DNA of 63,658 nt, taken from positions 1 to 63,658 of the forward strand of contig JAFLVA010000006.1 of assembly GCA_022508525.1 (NCBI GenBank), in the 5' to 3' direction. Under the pieces are notes generated by a model. It had not been told where the DNA came from and did not search any database. It worked only from the letters and a program-made list of their open reading frames with translations. The position numbers and the translations under genes are program-made. This DNA is from Erysipelotrichales bacterium (GTDB lineage: Bacteria > Bacillota_I > Bacilli_A > RFN20 > CAG-826). Numbering within the stretch: the stretch's first letter is position 1; the number at the start of each line of letters is the position of its first letter. This document shows positions 8,965 through 18,215 of the stretch, piece by piece.

Positions 8965-10074
8965 TCATCTACATCTAATACAAACAGCATGATTATTATT
9001 TTCGACATTTTCAATCTCAAATTCAGTCCAATTCGGAAGGTTTTTTATTCCTTTAATGTGTTTATCCAAATTCTCCTTCATTTCATCGCTTTTTCTAGTT
9101 TTAGTTATATATTCATACAATCTAGAGTAATCCAATTTTATCACGTTGTTTTCAATAAAAATATCTACGTATTTTAAAGTTGTTGTTTGAATCAGATAAT
9201 TTTTTGGATCTTTTTTTGCAGAAAATCTCTTTGTACATTCAATTGTATCCACTAACGAAAGTATAAGCAAAAGTTTATTGCTTCTAGTAATTTTGATTTC
9301 CGATGTAGATAATATGTCACATAATTTATTTTCTATATATATTTCGTCTTGACTTTTATCCGCTGATTTATAAATATTATGCGATGCAGCAACAATGCAA
9401 GCCATTTTTTGAATTTTAGTAATTACATCACTCGGTTCAATACCTGCATTTTTTGCTTTTTTAATATTTTCACAATAGCGTTTAAAAGCTAAGCACCCTC
9501 CTACAATGCCGTGATCACAAGTTTCATTATAATCATCTTTATGATACTCTTTGCTATATTCAAAATAATTTCTAATCAAATCATATTTATAAGTTAAACA
9601 ATTTTTCATTTCTTCGGAATCGGAAAAATTATTCAAGCACTTTAGAAAATCAACATCATAGTAGTCTATAAGCAAATCGTATTTATCAGTAATTTTTTTA
9701 AGCAAAACATTTTTTTCTCGTATTTCTTTGCAAAAATAACCGTAATCATGAATAATTGAAGTCTGAAGCCACAATTGACTAAAAAACAACGACTGCAATC
9801 CTGAATGATTTGGTAACTTTAGCACTCTGTCCAATCCAATCCCCATTAACCAATTAACAATTATATGACTCGCTCTATGCTTATTTAACTGCGATTTAGT
9901 GTCTGAAAATTCATAAATTTTGTAGACAAAATCCAAACATAAGTTCTCATCTTTTATTAATTCGCTAAAAGATTTAGTTTCAGCTTCGTCTTTTATTTCT
10001 AATGGGATTCCATGTTTGAGTAAGTTTGAATATTCATTATTTAAAAAATCAAGCAAGCTATTATTATCCCCCAC
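8965..10074 (-). CDS. HD-domain-like protein, function unknown
   Basis: A 369-residue, mostly helical soluble protein. The pattern KHRASHIIVNWLMG, then SIIHDYGYF, then CDHGIVGG, then ACIVAASHN and SLVDTIECTKRF matches the spaced H...HD...H...H...D metal ligands of HD-superfamily phosphohydrolases. Many such proteins hydrolyse nucleotides or cyclic nucleotides. The C-terminus ends with an unusual CIRC motif. It is a single-gene unit in a region with a decayed neighbour. Metal binding is inferred from residue spacing; the substrate is unknown. Confidence 0.6.
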   Translation of the reverse strand: MGDNNSLLDFLNNEYSNLLKHGIPLEIKDEAETKSFSELIKDENLCLDFVYKIYEFSDTKSQLNKHRASHIIVNWLMGIGLDRVLKLPNHSGLQSLFFSQLWLQTSIIHDYGYFCKEIREKNVLLKKITDKYDLLIDYYDVDFLKCLNNFSDSEEMKNCLTYKYDLIRNYFEYSKEYHKDDYNETCDHGIVGGCLAFKRYCENIKKAKNAGIEPSDVITKIQKMACIVAASHNIYKSADKSQDEIYIENKLCDILSTSEIKITRSNKLLLILSLVDTIECTKRFSAKKDPKNYLIQTTTLKYVDIFIENNVIKLDYSRLYEYITKTRKSDEMKENLDKHIKGIKNLPNWTEFEIENVENNNHAVCIRCR

Positions 10075-10247
10075 AAAAACACCCTCTTTTTTTAGATTAT
10101 ATCAATTATATCACAAAAATTGTAGAAGCTCTTTCATTAATGAAAGCACATTAAAAAATTAAAGCAATTCTTATATATTTAAGCCACAAATAGGTTGTTA
10201 AACAAGATAAAAAGCAAACACCTTCTATTAAAATATATTATCAGTTC

Positions 10248-11633
10248 TTATCCTAGCATTTTGCTCAAAAAATCGCCGAAAGCAATGCGCCAATAGTTTT
10301 CACTATGTGTACCATTGTTTACATAGTTTTCAATAATACTATCTGCACTAAAGCCATATGATCTTAAATTGGTGATTTGCTTTGTAGCAGGAAGTAACAT
10401 ATTTTCTAAACTATCACCTTTACCACAGTAAACATAGATTTTTGGACGTCCTAGACTGAAGTCTTTACTTTGATAGAAACGTGTCCATGCGCTCGTTTCA
10501 AATAAACCATTAGCTGGGGAGAATGCTCCAATGTAGCCGTATAAATCATTATCACGTAAACCAAGATAATAAGCAGCTAGTCCACCTGAAGATGAACCTG
10601 CTATTCCTGTGTTTTTTCTACTTGTATTCACTGAATACTTACTTTGAATAAATGGCATAAGAGTTTCTCTCATAAAATTACCTAGTTCATCTAATTTACC
10701 ATTATAAAAGCTGCTATTATCTGCAAGACTTGTTAATTTACCGAAAGATTGACTCATAGTGAGTTCGGAATCACGATGTCCATCAGTGTTATCTATAGCA
10801 ACAATAATAATGCCATCTCCACCTCTTTGAACAAGATTATTTACTGATACATCAACCGCCCATGAGCCATAACTATCAGATGATTTTTGTGCTCCGCTTG
10901 CAGCGGCGTATAAGTTTTGACTATCAAACATATACAATACACCATATTTTTTGCTAGTCGTATAACCATTTGGTGTATATACTGAGATTTTTTTTCTATT
11001 ACTTGATATATATTGTAAATTTTTTTTATCTTCAAGAGTAAAATACTCAACTTTTCCATAATCTGTATCATTAGCATTCATCGTAAAAATCCCATCCTCT
11101 CCGTAATATCCACTTGTGGCACTTCCAACAACTAAGTCTTTGGTTTGATTACCTCTACCATCATTAAAAATGATTCTGTCATACTGAGCGTAGTCGACTT
11201 CAACTGAATACTGTTGTTCACCATATCCTGACATACCAATAGATGAAAGTTTTGTACCTGGCCAACCTACTTTTGGTGTATCTGTTTTATAATTCCATAC
11301 ATAAGCATATACGTTGCTCCAACGCTTGCTATTGGTATAATACACCATCACTTTTGTATCTTTAGGAACCGGAGTTGGTTCAATAGATGTAGATTCTTTT
11401 GATGAGCCATTGGAAGAATCTTGTATAGATGGAACATTGGTAGAATTTTGTGAAGATGAAACACTAGTTGAATCTTGTGTGGACGCAACATTTGATGGCT
11501 CTTGTGTACTAACACTTTGTTCTACGCTATCACTAATTGATGAACTTGAAATAATATTTGAGCTACATGCACAAGTCACTATAGACAAAAACGCCATAAC
11601 TCCTATCGTAAATAATTTATTGTGCTTTTTCAT
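10248..11633 (-). CDS. CBM26-containing lipoprotein esterase (CE1/esterase D-like)
   Basis: A 461-residue cell-surface protein. Residues 1-23 form a lipoprotein-type signal (VTCAC; Cys21 or Cys23 acylated). A Ser/Thr/Gln-rich linker runs to ~90. Residues ~92-190 match a CBM26 starch-binding module (YAYVWNYKTDTPKVGWPG). Residues ~195-461 form an alpha/beta-hydrolase of the esterase D/CE1 type, with nucleophile Ser348 in GSSSGG, likely Asp407 in GKGDSLE and His443 in NGTHSEN. It probably removes acyl groups from starch-associated or other polysaccharides at the cell surface. The same CBM26 signature recurs in the gene at the right edge of the window. Confidence 0.82.
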   Translation of the reverse strand: MKKHNKLFTIGVMAFLSIVTCACSSNIISSSSISDSVEQSVSTQEPSNVASTQDSTSVSSSQNSTNVPSIQDSSNGSSKESTSIEPTPVPKDTKVMVYYTNSKRWSNVYAYVWNYKTDTPKVGWPGTKLSSIGMSGYGEQQYSVEVDYAQYDRIIFNDGRGNQTKDLVVGSATSGYYGEDGIFTMNANDTDYGKVEYFTLEDKKNLQYISSNRKKISVYTPNGYTTSKKYGVLYMFDSQNLYAAASGAQKSSDSYGSWAVDVSVNNLVQRGGDGIIIVAIDNTDGHRDSELTMSQSFGKLTSLADNSSFYNGKLDELGNFMRETLMPFIQSKYSVNTSRKNTGIAGSSSGGLAAYYLGLRDNDLYGYIGAFSPANGLFETSAWTRFYQSKDFSLGRPKIYVYCGKGDSLENMLLPATKQITNLRSYGFSADSIIENYVNNGTHSENYWRIAFGDFLSKMLG

Positions 11634-11730
11634 AAAAAAACCTCTTAATAAATAATATATTTATTATAACATAACAAATGGTGATGTAAAGTTCGCCCAA
11701 AAAACCAAATTTATATTAAAATCTAAGCAT

Positions 11731-11762
11731 GAAAAAATAGCTGTTATTTGATAAAACAGCAA
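11731..11762 (-). terminator. Probable terminator after the DegV gene
   Basis: On the minus strand GCTGTT and AACAGC pair around an A/T loop and are followed by TATTTTTTC. It lies about 100 bp after the DegV stop. Confidence 0.5.
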
Positions 11763-11866
11763 ATAATAATTTATAACATATAAAAATTGATAATTAGAAA
11801 CTATAAATCAAAAAATAAGTAGTACAATTGCTACTCTTTATAGCTGTCTTCACAATTAAGAATTAA

Positions 11867-12700
11867 TTAATCAGCATTATCTTTTTTTACAAAGATAAAA
11901 CCAAAAGCATTGGGTCCCCAATGGCAGGCAAGCACAGGATCTAGATTATCAAAATCACACATTGATTTTTGATAACTGCTATCTACCATATTAATCAAAT
12001 TACGGAGATTTTTATCATTGTATGTATAAGATGGTACAATCGTATAATTAGTGTCTACCAATCTAGTCATTTCAGTAGCAATATATTTCATAGCGGTTTT
12101 CAAACCAATCTTTTTAGCATCTGTTTTGACATAACCATCCTTAAAAGTAATAATAGGTTTAATATGAAGACTACTACCTATCAACCATTCTTTTTTTGAT
12201 AATCTTCCACCCTTTGCCAAGTAATTCAACGTTTCAGGAATAGCAAGAATTTTAACTCTTGGAATAAGATCTTCTACATGTTTTATTATTTCATCAACTG
12301 GTCTATCACGATATTTGTTAATCTCTTCAACAAGAATTCGCATTCCACCAACTGCTAACAATGAATCAACCACATGAACTTTTTTATTATCTTCAAAAAG
12401 CATTTTAATTGAGTTATATGTTCCAGATAATTTTGAAGATAATACTAATATAATAACATCATCACCATTTGCAGTAGCGGCATTTATTCTTTCCTCAAGT
12501 TTACCTAAATTAGGTAATGAAGTCTTAGGAAAATATTTCTTCTCAATAAGAAGTTTATAAAACTCATCAATTGTAAGATCAATGCCATCTTCATATTCTT
12601 TTTCGCCCATTGTATAACGCAAAGGAATAAGTTCAATGTCATATTTTTTTGCTTCGTCATATTTAATACTACTTGCAGTATCTACAAAAACTTTAATCAC
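11867..12700 (-). CDS. DegV-family fatty-acid-binding protein
   Basis: A two-domain DegV protein. It starts with VFVDTASSIKYDEAKKYDIELIPL, has the conserved FPKTSLPNLG loop, LVLSSKLSGTYNS, and the lid segment NYLAKGGRLSK. Members of this family bind acyl chains and in Gram-positive bacteria (FakB) present them to the FakA kinase. No fakA is nearby. I prefer the GTG at 12700 to the TTG at 12703 because the AAAGGAG site is then spaced by 7 bases. Length is normal for the family. Confidence 0.88.
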   Translation of the reverse strand: MIKVFVDTASSIKYDEAKKYDIELIPLRYTMGEKEYEDGIDLTIDEFYKLLIEKKYFPKTSLPNLGKLEERINAATANGDDVIILVLSSKLSGTYNSIKMLFEDNKKVHVVDSLLAVGGMRILVEEINKYRDRPVDEIIKHVEDLIPRVKILAIPETLNYLAKGGRLSKKEWLIGSSLHIKPIITFKDGYVKTDAKKIGLKTAMKYIATEMTRLVDTNYTIVPSYTYNDKNLRNLINMVDSSYQKSMCDFDNLDPVLACHWGPNAFGFIFVKKDNAD

Positions 12701-12900
12701 CAATGTTCTCCTTTCAAATTCTATTCAATATATTTTCATTCAAATTATGTGCTAATTTAAAATTCTTCTAAGTAATGTAATACTCAGCATAACAAATATA
12801 TCATAACAACGTGATAAAAACAATTTAAGGAAATACAAAAACTAAATAAGTACTTTTATCTTTATGCTTTTAGAAAAATTATATTGTGTATTGAATCAAA

Positions 12901-12930
12901 TATATTGCTAGTGCTAAGATAGTAAAAAGA
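12901..12930 (+). promoter_or_regulatory. Possible promoter for the 12936 gene
   Basis: TTGAAT and TAAGAT are separated by 18 bp just upstream of the membrane-protein start. Only a weak match, so confidence is low. Confidence 0.3.
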
Positions 12931-12935
12931 AAGAA

Positions 12936-13439
12936 ATGGTGAAATATATGATTTTTTTAAGTCAAAAAGAGAAGAGATTTGCATTGATTATTGCATTTGT
13001 CATTTGTATTGTATCTACTATTATATCTTTAATTTCGGGTATAATTTCTGCTGCTCAAGTACTAATTGATTTCCCTATAATTATGGCGAACGGTGTTGGT
13101 CACGTATATGATAAATCGTCATTTTTAACATGTTCAAAAATATTTTTATTGCTTTCAATATTATTCAGTGTCTTTACATTCTTATCAATGTTTATATTCA
13201 AAAAGCACAAATTACTAACTACTATTCTATCAATAGTTAATATTGGTATAATGATTATCTTTTCAATTGTTTTAAGAGCAATAATACCTCAATATGGTGG
13301 ATATGAAAATTCCATTCATATTTATGATTATGATTTATTTTCGACTTATATTTCAGTTGTATTATCAATAGCAATACCTCTACTTATTGCATCATTAATC
13401 AAATTAAAATTAGAAAAGCAACAAATTATAAACGAATAA
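12936..13439 (+). CDS. Hypothetical four-helix membrane protein
   Basis: A 167-residue protein with four clear membrane helices (near residues 14-37, 66-88, 95-115 and 133-156). A predicted extracellular loop between the first two holds GVGHVYDKS. Two starts are possible: ATG at 12936 after AAAGAAAG, or ATG at 12948 with GGTG before it. It is followed by the PH-domain gene on the same strand, with a strong hairpin between them, so the two are probably not fully co-expressed. I do not recognise the family. Confidence 0.65.
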   Translation: MVKYMIFLSQKEKRFALIIAFVICIVSTIISLISGIISAAQVLIDFPIIMANGVGHVYDKSSFLTCSKIFLLLSILFSVFTFLSMFIFKKHKLLTTILSIVNIGIMIIFSIVLRAIIPQYGGYENSIHIYDYDLFSTYISVVLSIAIPLLIASLIKLKLEKQQIINE

Positions 13440-13466
13440 TTTTAAATTTAAAATCATGTAATTCAA

Positions 13467-13492
13467 AACCGCACTATTATTAAGTGCGGTTA
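13467..13492. terminator. Hairpin between two membrane-protein genes
   Basis: AACCGCACT and AGTGCGGTT form a perfect 9-bp stem. The T tract is on the minus-strand reading (GGTTTTG) and weak on the plus strand, so termination of the upstream plus gene may be partial. Confidence 0.45.
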
Positions 13493-13521
13493 CGATAAAT
13501 AGATATTTATAGGAGAAAAAT

Positions 13522-14178
13522 ATGCAAATTGACGAACGATATTTTATGGATAATTCAATGCAAAAGAATAGTATTGATGATGTAATCTGCCAAGATGAGA
13601 AAGTATTGTGGAGAGACAAACCTAACGCAACTTCATATGTACTAGCAAATATGTTCAAAATGTTGCCAATAGCATTAATTTGGTTGATTTTCGACGGCAC
13701 CTTTATTTTCTTTATTGCTAATGGCATGATCAGTGGAGGTATTCCTACAAATATTTTGTGGTTCATAATTCCATTTTTCCTGTTGCATTTAATGCCTGTG
13801 TGGATGTGGATTGGCAAGACGATCAAAGCAGTACGCGAAGTAAGAAATATAGAATACGCTATAACTGACAAGAGAATTATTATTCGCTCTGGCGTGATTG
13901 GTGTCGATTTCAAATTTATTAATTACACAGAGATTGACTCTGTGAACATAAAGGTTGGACTTATTGATAGAATATTCCATGTTGGCGATATCTACATCAA
14001 TTCATTAATTAACGCGGGTGTGCTATGGGATATTAAAACTCCATACAAACTAGGCAACTATCTACAAAGAGTTACGCTAGATATCAAGAGTGACATTCAT
14101 TATCCAAATGCTGTACGTCCCGATTCTAATCCTGGATATCAAACTAACTACTCTAAAAATCCTTTTGATGATAAATAA
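13522..14178 (+). CDS. Membrane protein with bacterial PH (bPH2) domain
   Basis: A 218-residue protein. The N-terminal ~45 residues are cytosolic (ICQDEKVLWRDKPNAT), two membrane helices span ~47-72 and ~79-100, and a bPH2 domain covers ~105-190 with the family core VRNIEYAITDKRIIIRSGVI and the later segment ISVGDIYINS-like. YdbS/YdbT-type proteins have this form; their role is poorly known, with links to envelope stress. An AGGAG site precedes the ATG. No partner gene is adjacent. Confidence 0.75.
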   Translation: MQIDERYFMDNSMQKNSIDDVICQDEKVLWRDKPNATSYVLANMFKMLPIALIWLIFDGTFIFFIANGMISGGIPTNILWFIIPFFLLHLMPVWMWIGKTIKAVREVRNIEYAITDKRIIIRSGVIGVDFKFINYTEIDSVNIKVGLIDRIFHVGDIYINSLINAGVLWDIKTPYKLGNYLQRVTLDIKSDIHYPNAVRPDSNPGYQTNYSKNPFDDK

Positions 14179-14265
14179 AGTGTGCGAATAAATCACAGTC
14201 AAATTAAACGATGGCTAAAAATAACACTAAATGGTCCAATCGAGTATAAGCCACGAGCGACAATC

Positions 14266-14468
14266 TTTGCATAGGTTCATAGAGTTAAACAACTACCACG
14301 AAACACTACTTAAAGTATAAAAAAGCAAACTATAGCATTGTATAGTTTGCTGATTTCTTAAATGTCTCATTAGCACGCGGATAATACAATTTTTTGAAAA
14401 ATCGGACGCGAATAATACAAAATTTTTGGCACAAATAATACAATTTGACTAACCAACAATTTACAAAT
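14266..14468. repeat. Dispersed repeat, copy A (left part missing)
   Basis: Matches the other copies from TTTGCATAGGTTCATAGAGT through the hairpin AGCAAACTATA/TATAGTTTGCT to three spaced ATAATACA motifs (two are CGGACGCG-type; the third is degenerate). It ends in the shared TTTACAAAT, which overlaps the stop of the gene at 14461. The left ~150 bp of the family is absent. Confidence 0.8.
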
Positions 14469-15140
14469 TTTCAAATCTATTAAAATTTAGTGTTTCTAGC
14501 TCTTCATCAAGTTTATCGATTGTTTCAACTTTCTTTTTTTTACGTGAATGCGGTATCACTTTATTCATTGTATCATCTATTTTTTCTAACTTACTTTCAT
14601 AAATATTTAAATATTTCTTTTTATAAGTAATTAGCAATGATGTTTTTGGGTACTTTTTATATAAAATAAAACCACTATATCTTGTCCAAGGTATAATTAT
14701 GTCATCAACTAAATCATGTTTATTAAAAACATCAAATACATTTTTATAATTATTATATTTCATTTTTTCTGTATTTAAAAAATCTTTTTGAACAATAATC
14801 ATTAAAACAGCATAATGATAGTTTATTTCATAATATCCAAAAGATATGTAATAATTCTCTGCCCTCCACACAAATCCACGATCTGCAGCATAGTATAGAG
14901 GTTCTCCATATTTATTAGTTAAAAGTTTTTTAATTTCTACTTTTTTTCTTTGTTCAAATCGTCGCTAAATCTAATTTGAGCTCCATCCTTCTTCTTGAAC
15001 AATCCGTATTTATTAAAAACAACAACGCAAGCCAAATCATCATTAAAAGCAGCATTATATTCCTTGTTATTGAAAAGATGAATATCAAATATAGAATCGA
15101 TAATAAAATTCTTATTTTCAATTTTAATATTCATTTTCAT
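14461..15140 (-). pseudogene. Unknown gene split by a frameshift in an A7 run
   Basis: Two open pieces lie in adjacent frames: 15140-14937 (67 residues, ending NKEKK-stop) and 14871-14461 (136 residues, beginning at GTG). The second frame is open back to the A7 run at 14941-14947, so one base change there joins them into a single ~226-residue protein reading EKKVEIKKLLTNKYGEPLYY across the join. It is soluble and rich in Lys, Asn and Tyr, with a C-terminal basic tail (SRKKKKVE). I do not recognise it. It could be a true frameshift, a phase-variable homopolymer or a sequencing error. It follows the membrane-protein gene at 15187-16140 closely and may share its operon. Confidence 0.65.
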
Positions 15141-15186
15141 TCTCCTAATTACTAATATAGCGCACTATTATAAATAGGATAAATAA

Positions 15187-16140
15187 TCATTTGGATTCGA
15201 AGCAATATACTTTTCCTATATGCATTTTTTTTATGTTAAATGTACATTTTTCTGGTCTACCCATATATATAACTGTCGCTGAACCTAATAAAGTTTTAAT
15301 TATTAACAGATTTCCTTTTTCACCAACTTTACAAACATCATCATATATTTCATGAGGTTCAGGATGCCAATGGGTTATTTCTAATTGCAATTTGTTATTT
15401 TTGAATACACCAAAATATCCATCAACTTTATCAATTGAAATTTGATATGTAACTCTTTCAAAAGTCCAAACAATGAGATCATTATTTTTTAGTTCGAATT
15501 TTCCTCCAAGTTTTTCATTTTTAAGCATCATTTCGTATAATGTTTTTGTATTATATGGAACCAATGATAATAATTCTTTGTCTTCTTCTTTAAATGCACC
15601 ATTATAATTTCTTACTACATAAATTGATTTTGGTAAATTATCTATATCAATATATTCTTTATCAAAATAATTTCTTGATATTAAAATTTTTATAGGAAGT
15701 TCTGTGTTTTGTTCAAATAATATTATTTGCTTATCAAGATATTCATTTAAAGTACATCTACATGACTCTTTATTGTTTTTTCTGTAAATAACTTCGTAAT
15801 CTTGCTTATCGTTATTAAAAACAATTTCACTAAAATTTGGAAAAATGAATATTTGATTCTCAAAAATAAAGTATTCAAATGAATTTGACTCTTGTCTTAT
15901 ATATTTAATAGGCAATTTTTCACTAGTCGCATAATTATAAAATATATAATTATTACTGCCAAAAATATTTTTATTAAAAGGAATTCTATAATCTTTAAAG
16001 TACGCTGATTTTTTATAAGCCTTGCGATTAGAAATCGCTATAAATGGCATTGAAATTCCCCAACAAATCAATATAAATAAAATTAAAGGAGATATTAAAA
16101 TAGCAAAAAAAATCAAAAATATTTTTTCATACCATTTCAT
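15187..16140 (-). CDS. Hypothetical membrane-anchored protein
   Basis: About 317 residues starting at the ATG at 16140 (AGGTG site; the upstream in-frame ATG lacks one). One strong N-terminal membrane segment (residues ~7-32: IFLIFFAILISPLILFILIC) is followed by a long soluble domain rich in aromatic and acidic residues with many beta strands. The protein contains ITHWHPEPHEIYDD and ends in FESK. No catalytic motif is evident. Together with the frameshifted gene downstream it might form a two-gene unit of unknown role. It lies between two repeat copies, in an accessory region. Confidence 0.6.
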   Translation of the reverse strand: MKWYEKIFLIFFAILISPLILFILICWGISMPFIAISNRKAYKKSAYFKDYRIPFNKNIFGSNNYIFYNYATSEKLPIKYIRQESNSFEYFIFENQIFIFPNFSEIVFNNDKQDYEVIYRKNNKESCRCTLNEYLDKQIILFEQNTELPIKILISRNYFDKEYIDIDNLPKSIYVVRNYNGAFKEEDKELLSLVPYNTKTLYEMMLKNEKLGGKFELKNNDLIVWTFERVTYQISIDKVDGYFGVFKNNKLQLEITHWHPEPHEIYDDVCKVGEKGNLLIIKTLLGSATVIYMGRPEKCTFNIKKMHIGKVYCFESK

Positions 16141-16221
16141 CTTTAGCACCTCCCAAAAAAACAATCTAAAATAGCTTTTTTAAAATTTTATCATATAGTT
16201 GTACTTTTTAAAATGCAATTA

Positions 16222-16480
16222 TTTAGTCTAATGTGTCCAAATCTTGAAAGGTCAGTTAGTCGACCCACCACCACGAATCAGATGTTGAATTTTTTCTAAA
16301 AATACGATAAAAATTATTTATCTTGAAAAAACATACTTTTTTTATAAATTCGTGGTTTCTGCATAGGTTCATAGAATTAAACAACAATCACAAAAATCAT
16401 TAAAGTATAAAAAAGCAAACTATACGCATTGTATGGTTTGCAAAATTCTTAAATGGGGGCAATAAACAAACAATTTTTGC
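16222..16480. repeat. Dispersed repeat, copy B (diverged)
   Basis: Starts with TTTAGTCTAATG, keeps CCACCACCACGAA, the CATACTTTTT tract, GCATAGGTTCATAGA and the hairpin AGCAAACTATAC/GTATGGTTTGC. The right-end ATAATACA motifs are not recognisable. It is the most diverged copy. Confidence 0.65.
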
Positions 16481-16554
16481 ACCAAAATCGTAAAAATATT
16501 TAGTAATACTTGATGAATTACTTGTATACTAATTATTCATTAAAATCAATTACA

Positions 16555-18123
16555 TTATTTAGATTCGTATTTATTTATATGAATAATTGGTTCTTTTCCC
16601 ATTGATTTAATTTGTTTAGACCAAATACTAAGTTTGCTAATTAACATAATTGAATTTAATTTCAACAGATCAATGGGCAAATTGTTAAAAATCATTTTCT
16701 TTTCCAAATAAAACCATAATCCAAATTTAGAAATATTATCATTATCTATTTGTGGAAGGTTTACAATTTTAGCATTAATTAAGTTTGCCGATAATAAAGA
16801 CTGATCCACACAATATGATAAGGATTGTGCATCACCAATTTTTAAAGAAAAATAGGTATTATCAGCAACAAAATCAGCAATTTCAACTTTATAATCATTA
16901 TGATTAAATTCATTATCATATTTTAGCAATAAACAATCTCTATCTAATAATATACCAGAATATTTATCAGATAATATTTTATTGACTTTTGCCTCTCTGT
17001 ATAATCCTTCTTTACCATCTAAATCAGATTTATTTATATTATCTTTTTCTTCATAAATAACTTTAATTGTTTTAACTTCATCTTGGATTAGTTTAATATA
17101 GTCATTATTGTACTCATACCATCTACCATCATAAAAACATATATTTTTATCAGGAAGCTCATAATTTATATGGTTTTTAAAATACTCACTATAAATAGTT
17201 GCGTTAGACTCGTCTTTATATACTATTTTGGCACTTTCTACTAACTGTTGAATATCTAAATTTTTCTCAATGCTAAATTTAAATAGATCTTCCATTGTTA
17301 AAGTTTCTAATAAGTATTCAGTTCTACCAATTTTTAATAATCTGCTTTCTTCATTTTCAAAATAAAAATTACATCCTACTATAGTAAATTCATTTAAATC
17401 AACTGAATTATAGTTTTGTAAATTACCACTCTTAAACTTTTCTAATTCCTTTCTAAATTCTTGATACATGATTTCATAATATTCAGCTATTTCTTCTTCA
17501 TTTTTCACTTCTACAAGAAGAGGTATTTTATTTATAGGCTCCGTTTGTAAATCATTTTTTATTACATCTAATAGTTCATGAATCCTATCAAATGGAATAT
17601 CAATATTGAACTTAATAGATTTTCCAATATCAATTCGTTTTCCATAAAATTCATTTAAAGGAGTAAATGATAAACTTGTTATATTCTCGCCTGTGTCATA
17701 TAAAATTGTCTTTGTATTTTTATATGAAGTGATAGATGAATTTTTATTTGAAGAAGCAGTTATAGAGCTTTTTCTTTTAATTTCATCTAACTCAATTCTT
17801 TTAGCAAAATCAAATCCAAATTCTCTATCACAATATTTTTGAGCAAGGAAACTGCTTGGACCATAAGTTATTACAAATGTATCGTCATCGTTCTTACTGC
17901 ACAGAACGATGCTAGATACACCAGACTTATTAGGAATATTACTCTCTCCAAATGCATCAAATACTGATTTCCAACTTATCTTTTGATTTTCTTCATATTT
18001 ACAATATAGATTCAACTTATAATCCCCACTAGTAATTTCATTACCACACCTTTTATAATCTTTTTCCTCCATACTTTCTAAAAGATTTCTTTTGTCTTTT
18101 ATTTTAAAAATATTATACTGCAT
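16555..18123 (-). CDS. DUF6119 / TIGR04141-like protein, putative defence factor
   Basis: A 522-residue soluble protein. It begins MQYNIFKIKDK and continues with WKSVFDAFG, FVITYGPSSFLAQ, and DREFGFDFAKRI, which match my memory of the sporadically distributed TIGR04141 (DUF6119) family. The central part includes TPLNEFYGKRIDIGKSIKFN, and the C-terminal half has YDGRWYEYNNDY and LYREAKVNKILSDK, then LDRDCLLLK. The family has no established biochemical role, but occurs patchily beside mobile and defence genes. Here it lies 0.9 kb from the DarTG-like pair and near McrBC. A good GTGAGGTG site precedes the ATG. It has no obvious nuclease or transmembrane motif. Confidence 0.65.
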   Translation of the reverse strand: MQYNIFKIKDKRNLLESMEEKDYKRCGNEITSGDYKLNLYCKYEENQKISWKSVFDAFGESNIPNKSGVSSIVLCSKNDDDTFVITYGPSSFLAQKYCDREFGFDFAKRIELDEIKRKSSITASSNKNSSITSYKNTKTILYDTGENITSLSFTPLNEFYGKRIDIGKSIKFNIDIPFDRIHELLDVIKNDLQTEPINKIPLLVEVKNEEEIAEYYEIMYQEFRKELEKFKSGNLQNYNSVDLNEFTIVGCNFYFENEESRLLKIGRTEYLLETLTMEDLFKFSIEKNLDIQQLVESAKIVYKDESNATIYSEYFKNHINYELPDKNICFYDGRWYEYNNDYIKLIQDEVKTIKVIYEEKDNINKSDLDGKEGLYREAKVNKILSDKYSGILLDRDCLLLKYDNEFNHNDYKVEIADFVADNTYFSLKIGDAQSLSYCVDQSLLSANLINAKIVNLPQIDNDNISKFGLWFYLEKKMIFNNLPIDLLKLNSIMLISKLSIWSKQIKSMGKEPIIHINKYESK

Positions 18124-18215
18124 TTAAACACCTCACTTCTAAAAAAAGGGTAATACAAAACTTGTTCAAAGTCTATACTAGCCCTTTAAATCTAAATTAA
18201 TTATATCAAATAATT

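Noticed and set aside
13410-13980. Minus-strand open frames opposite the PH-domain gene
   Set aside because: Antisense to a gene with family similarity and a good ribosome site.
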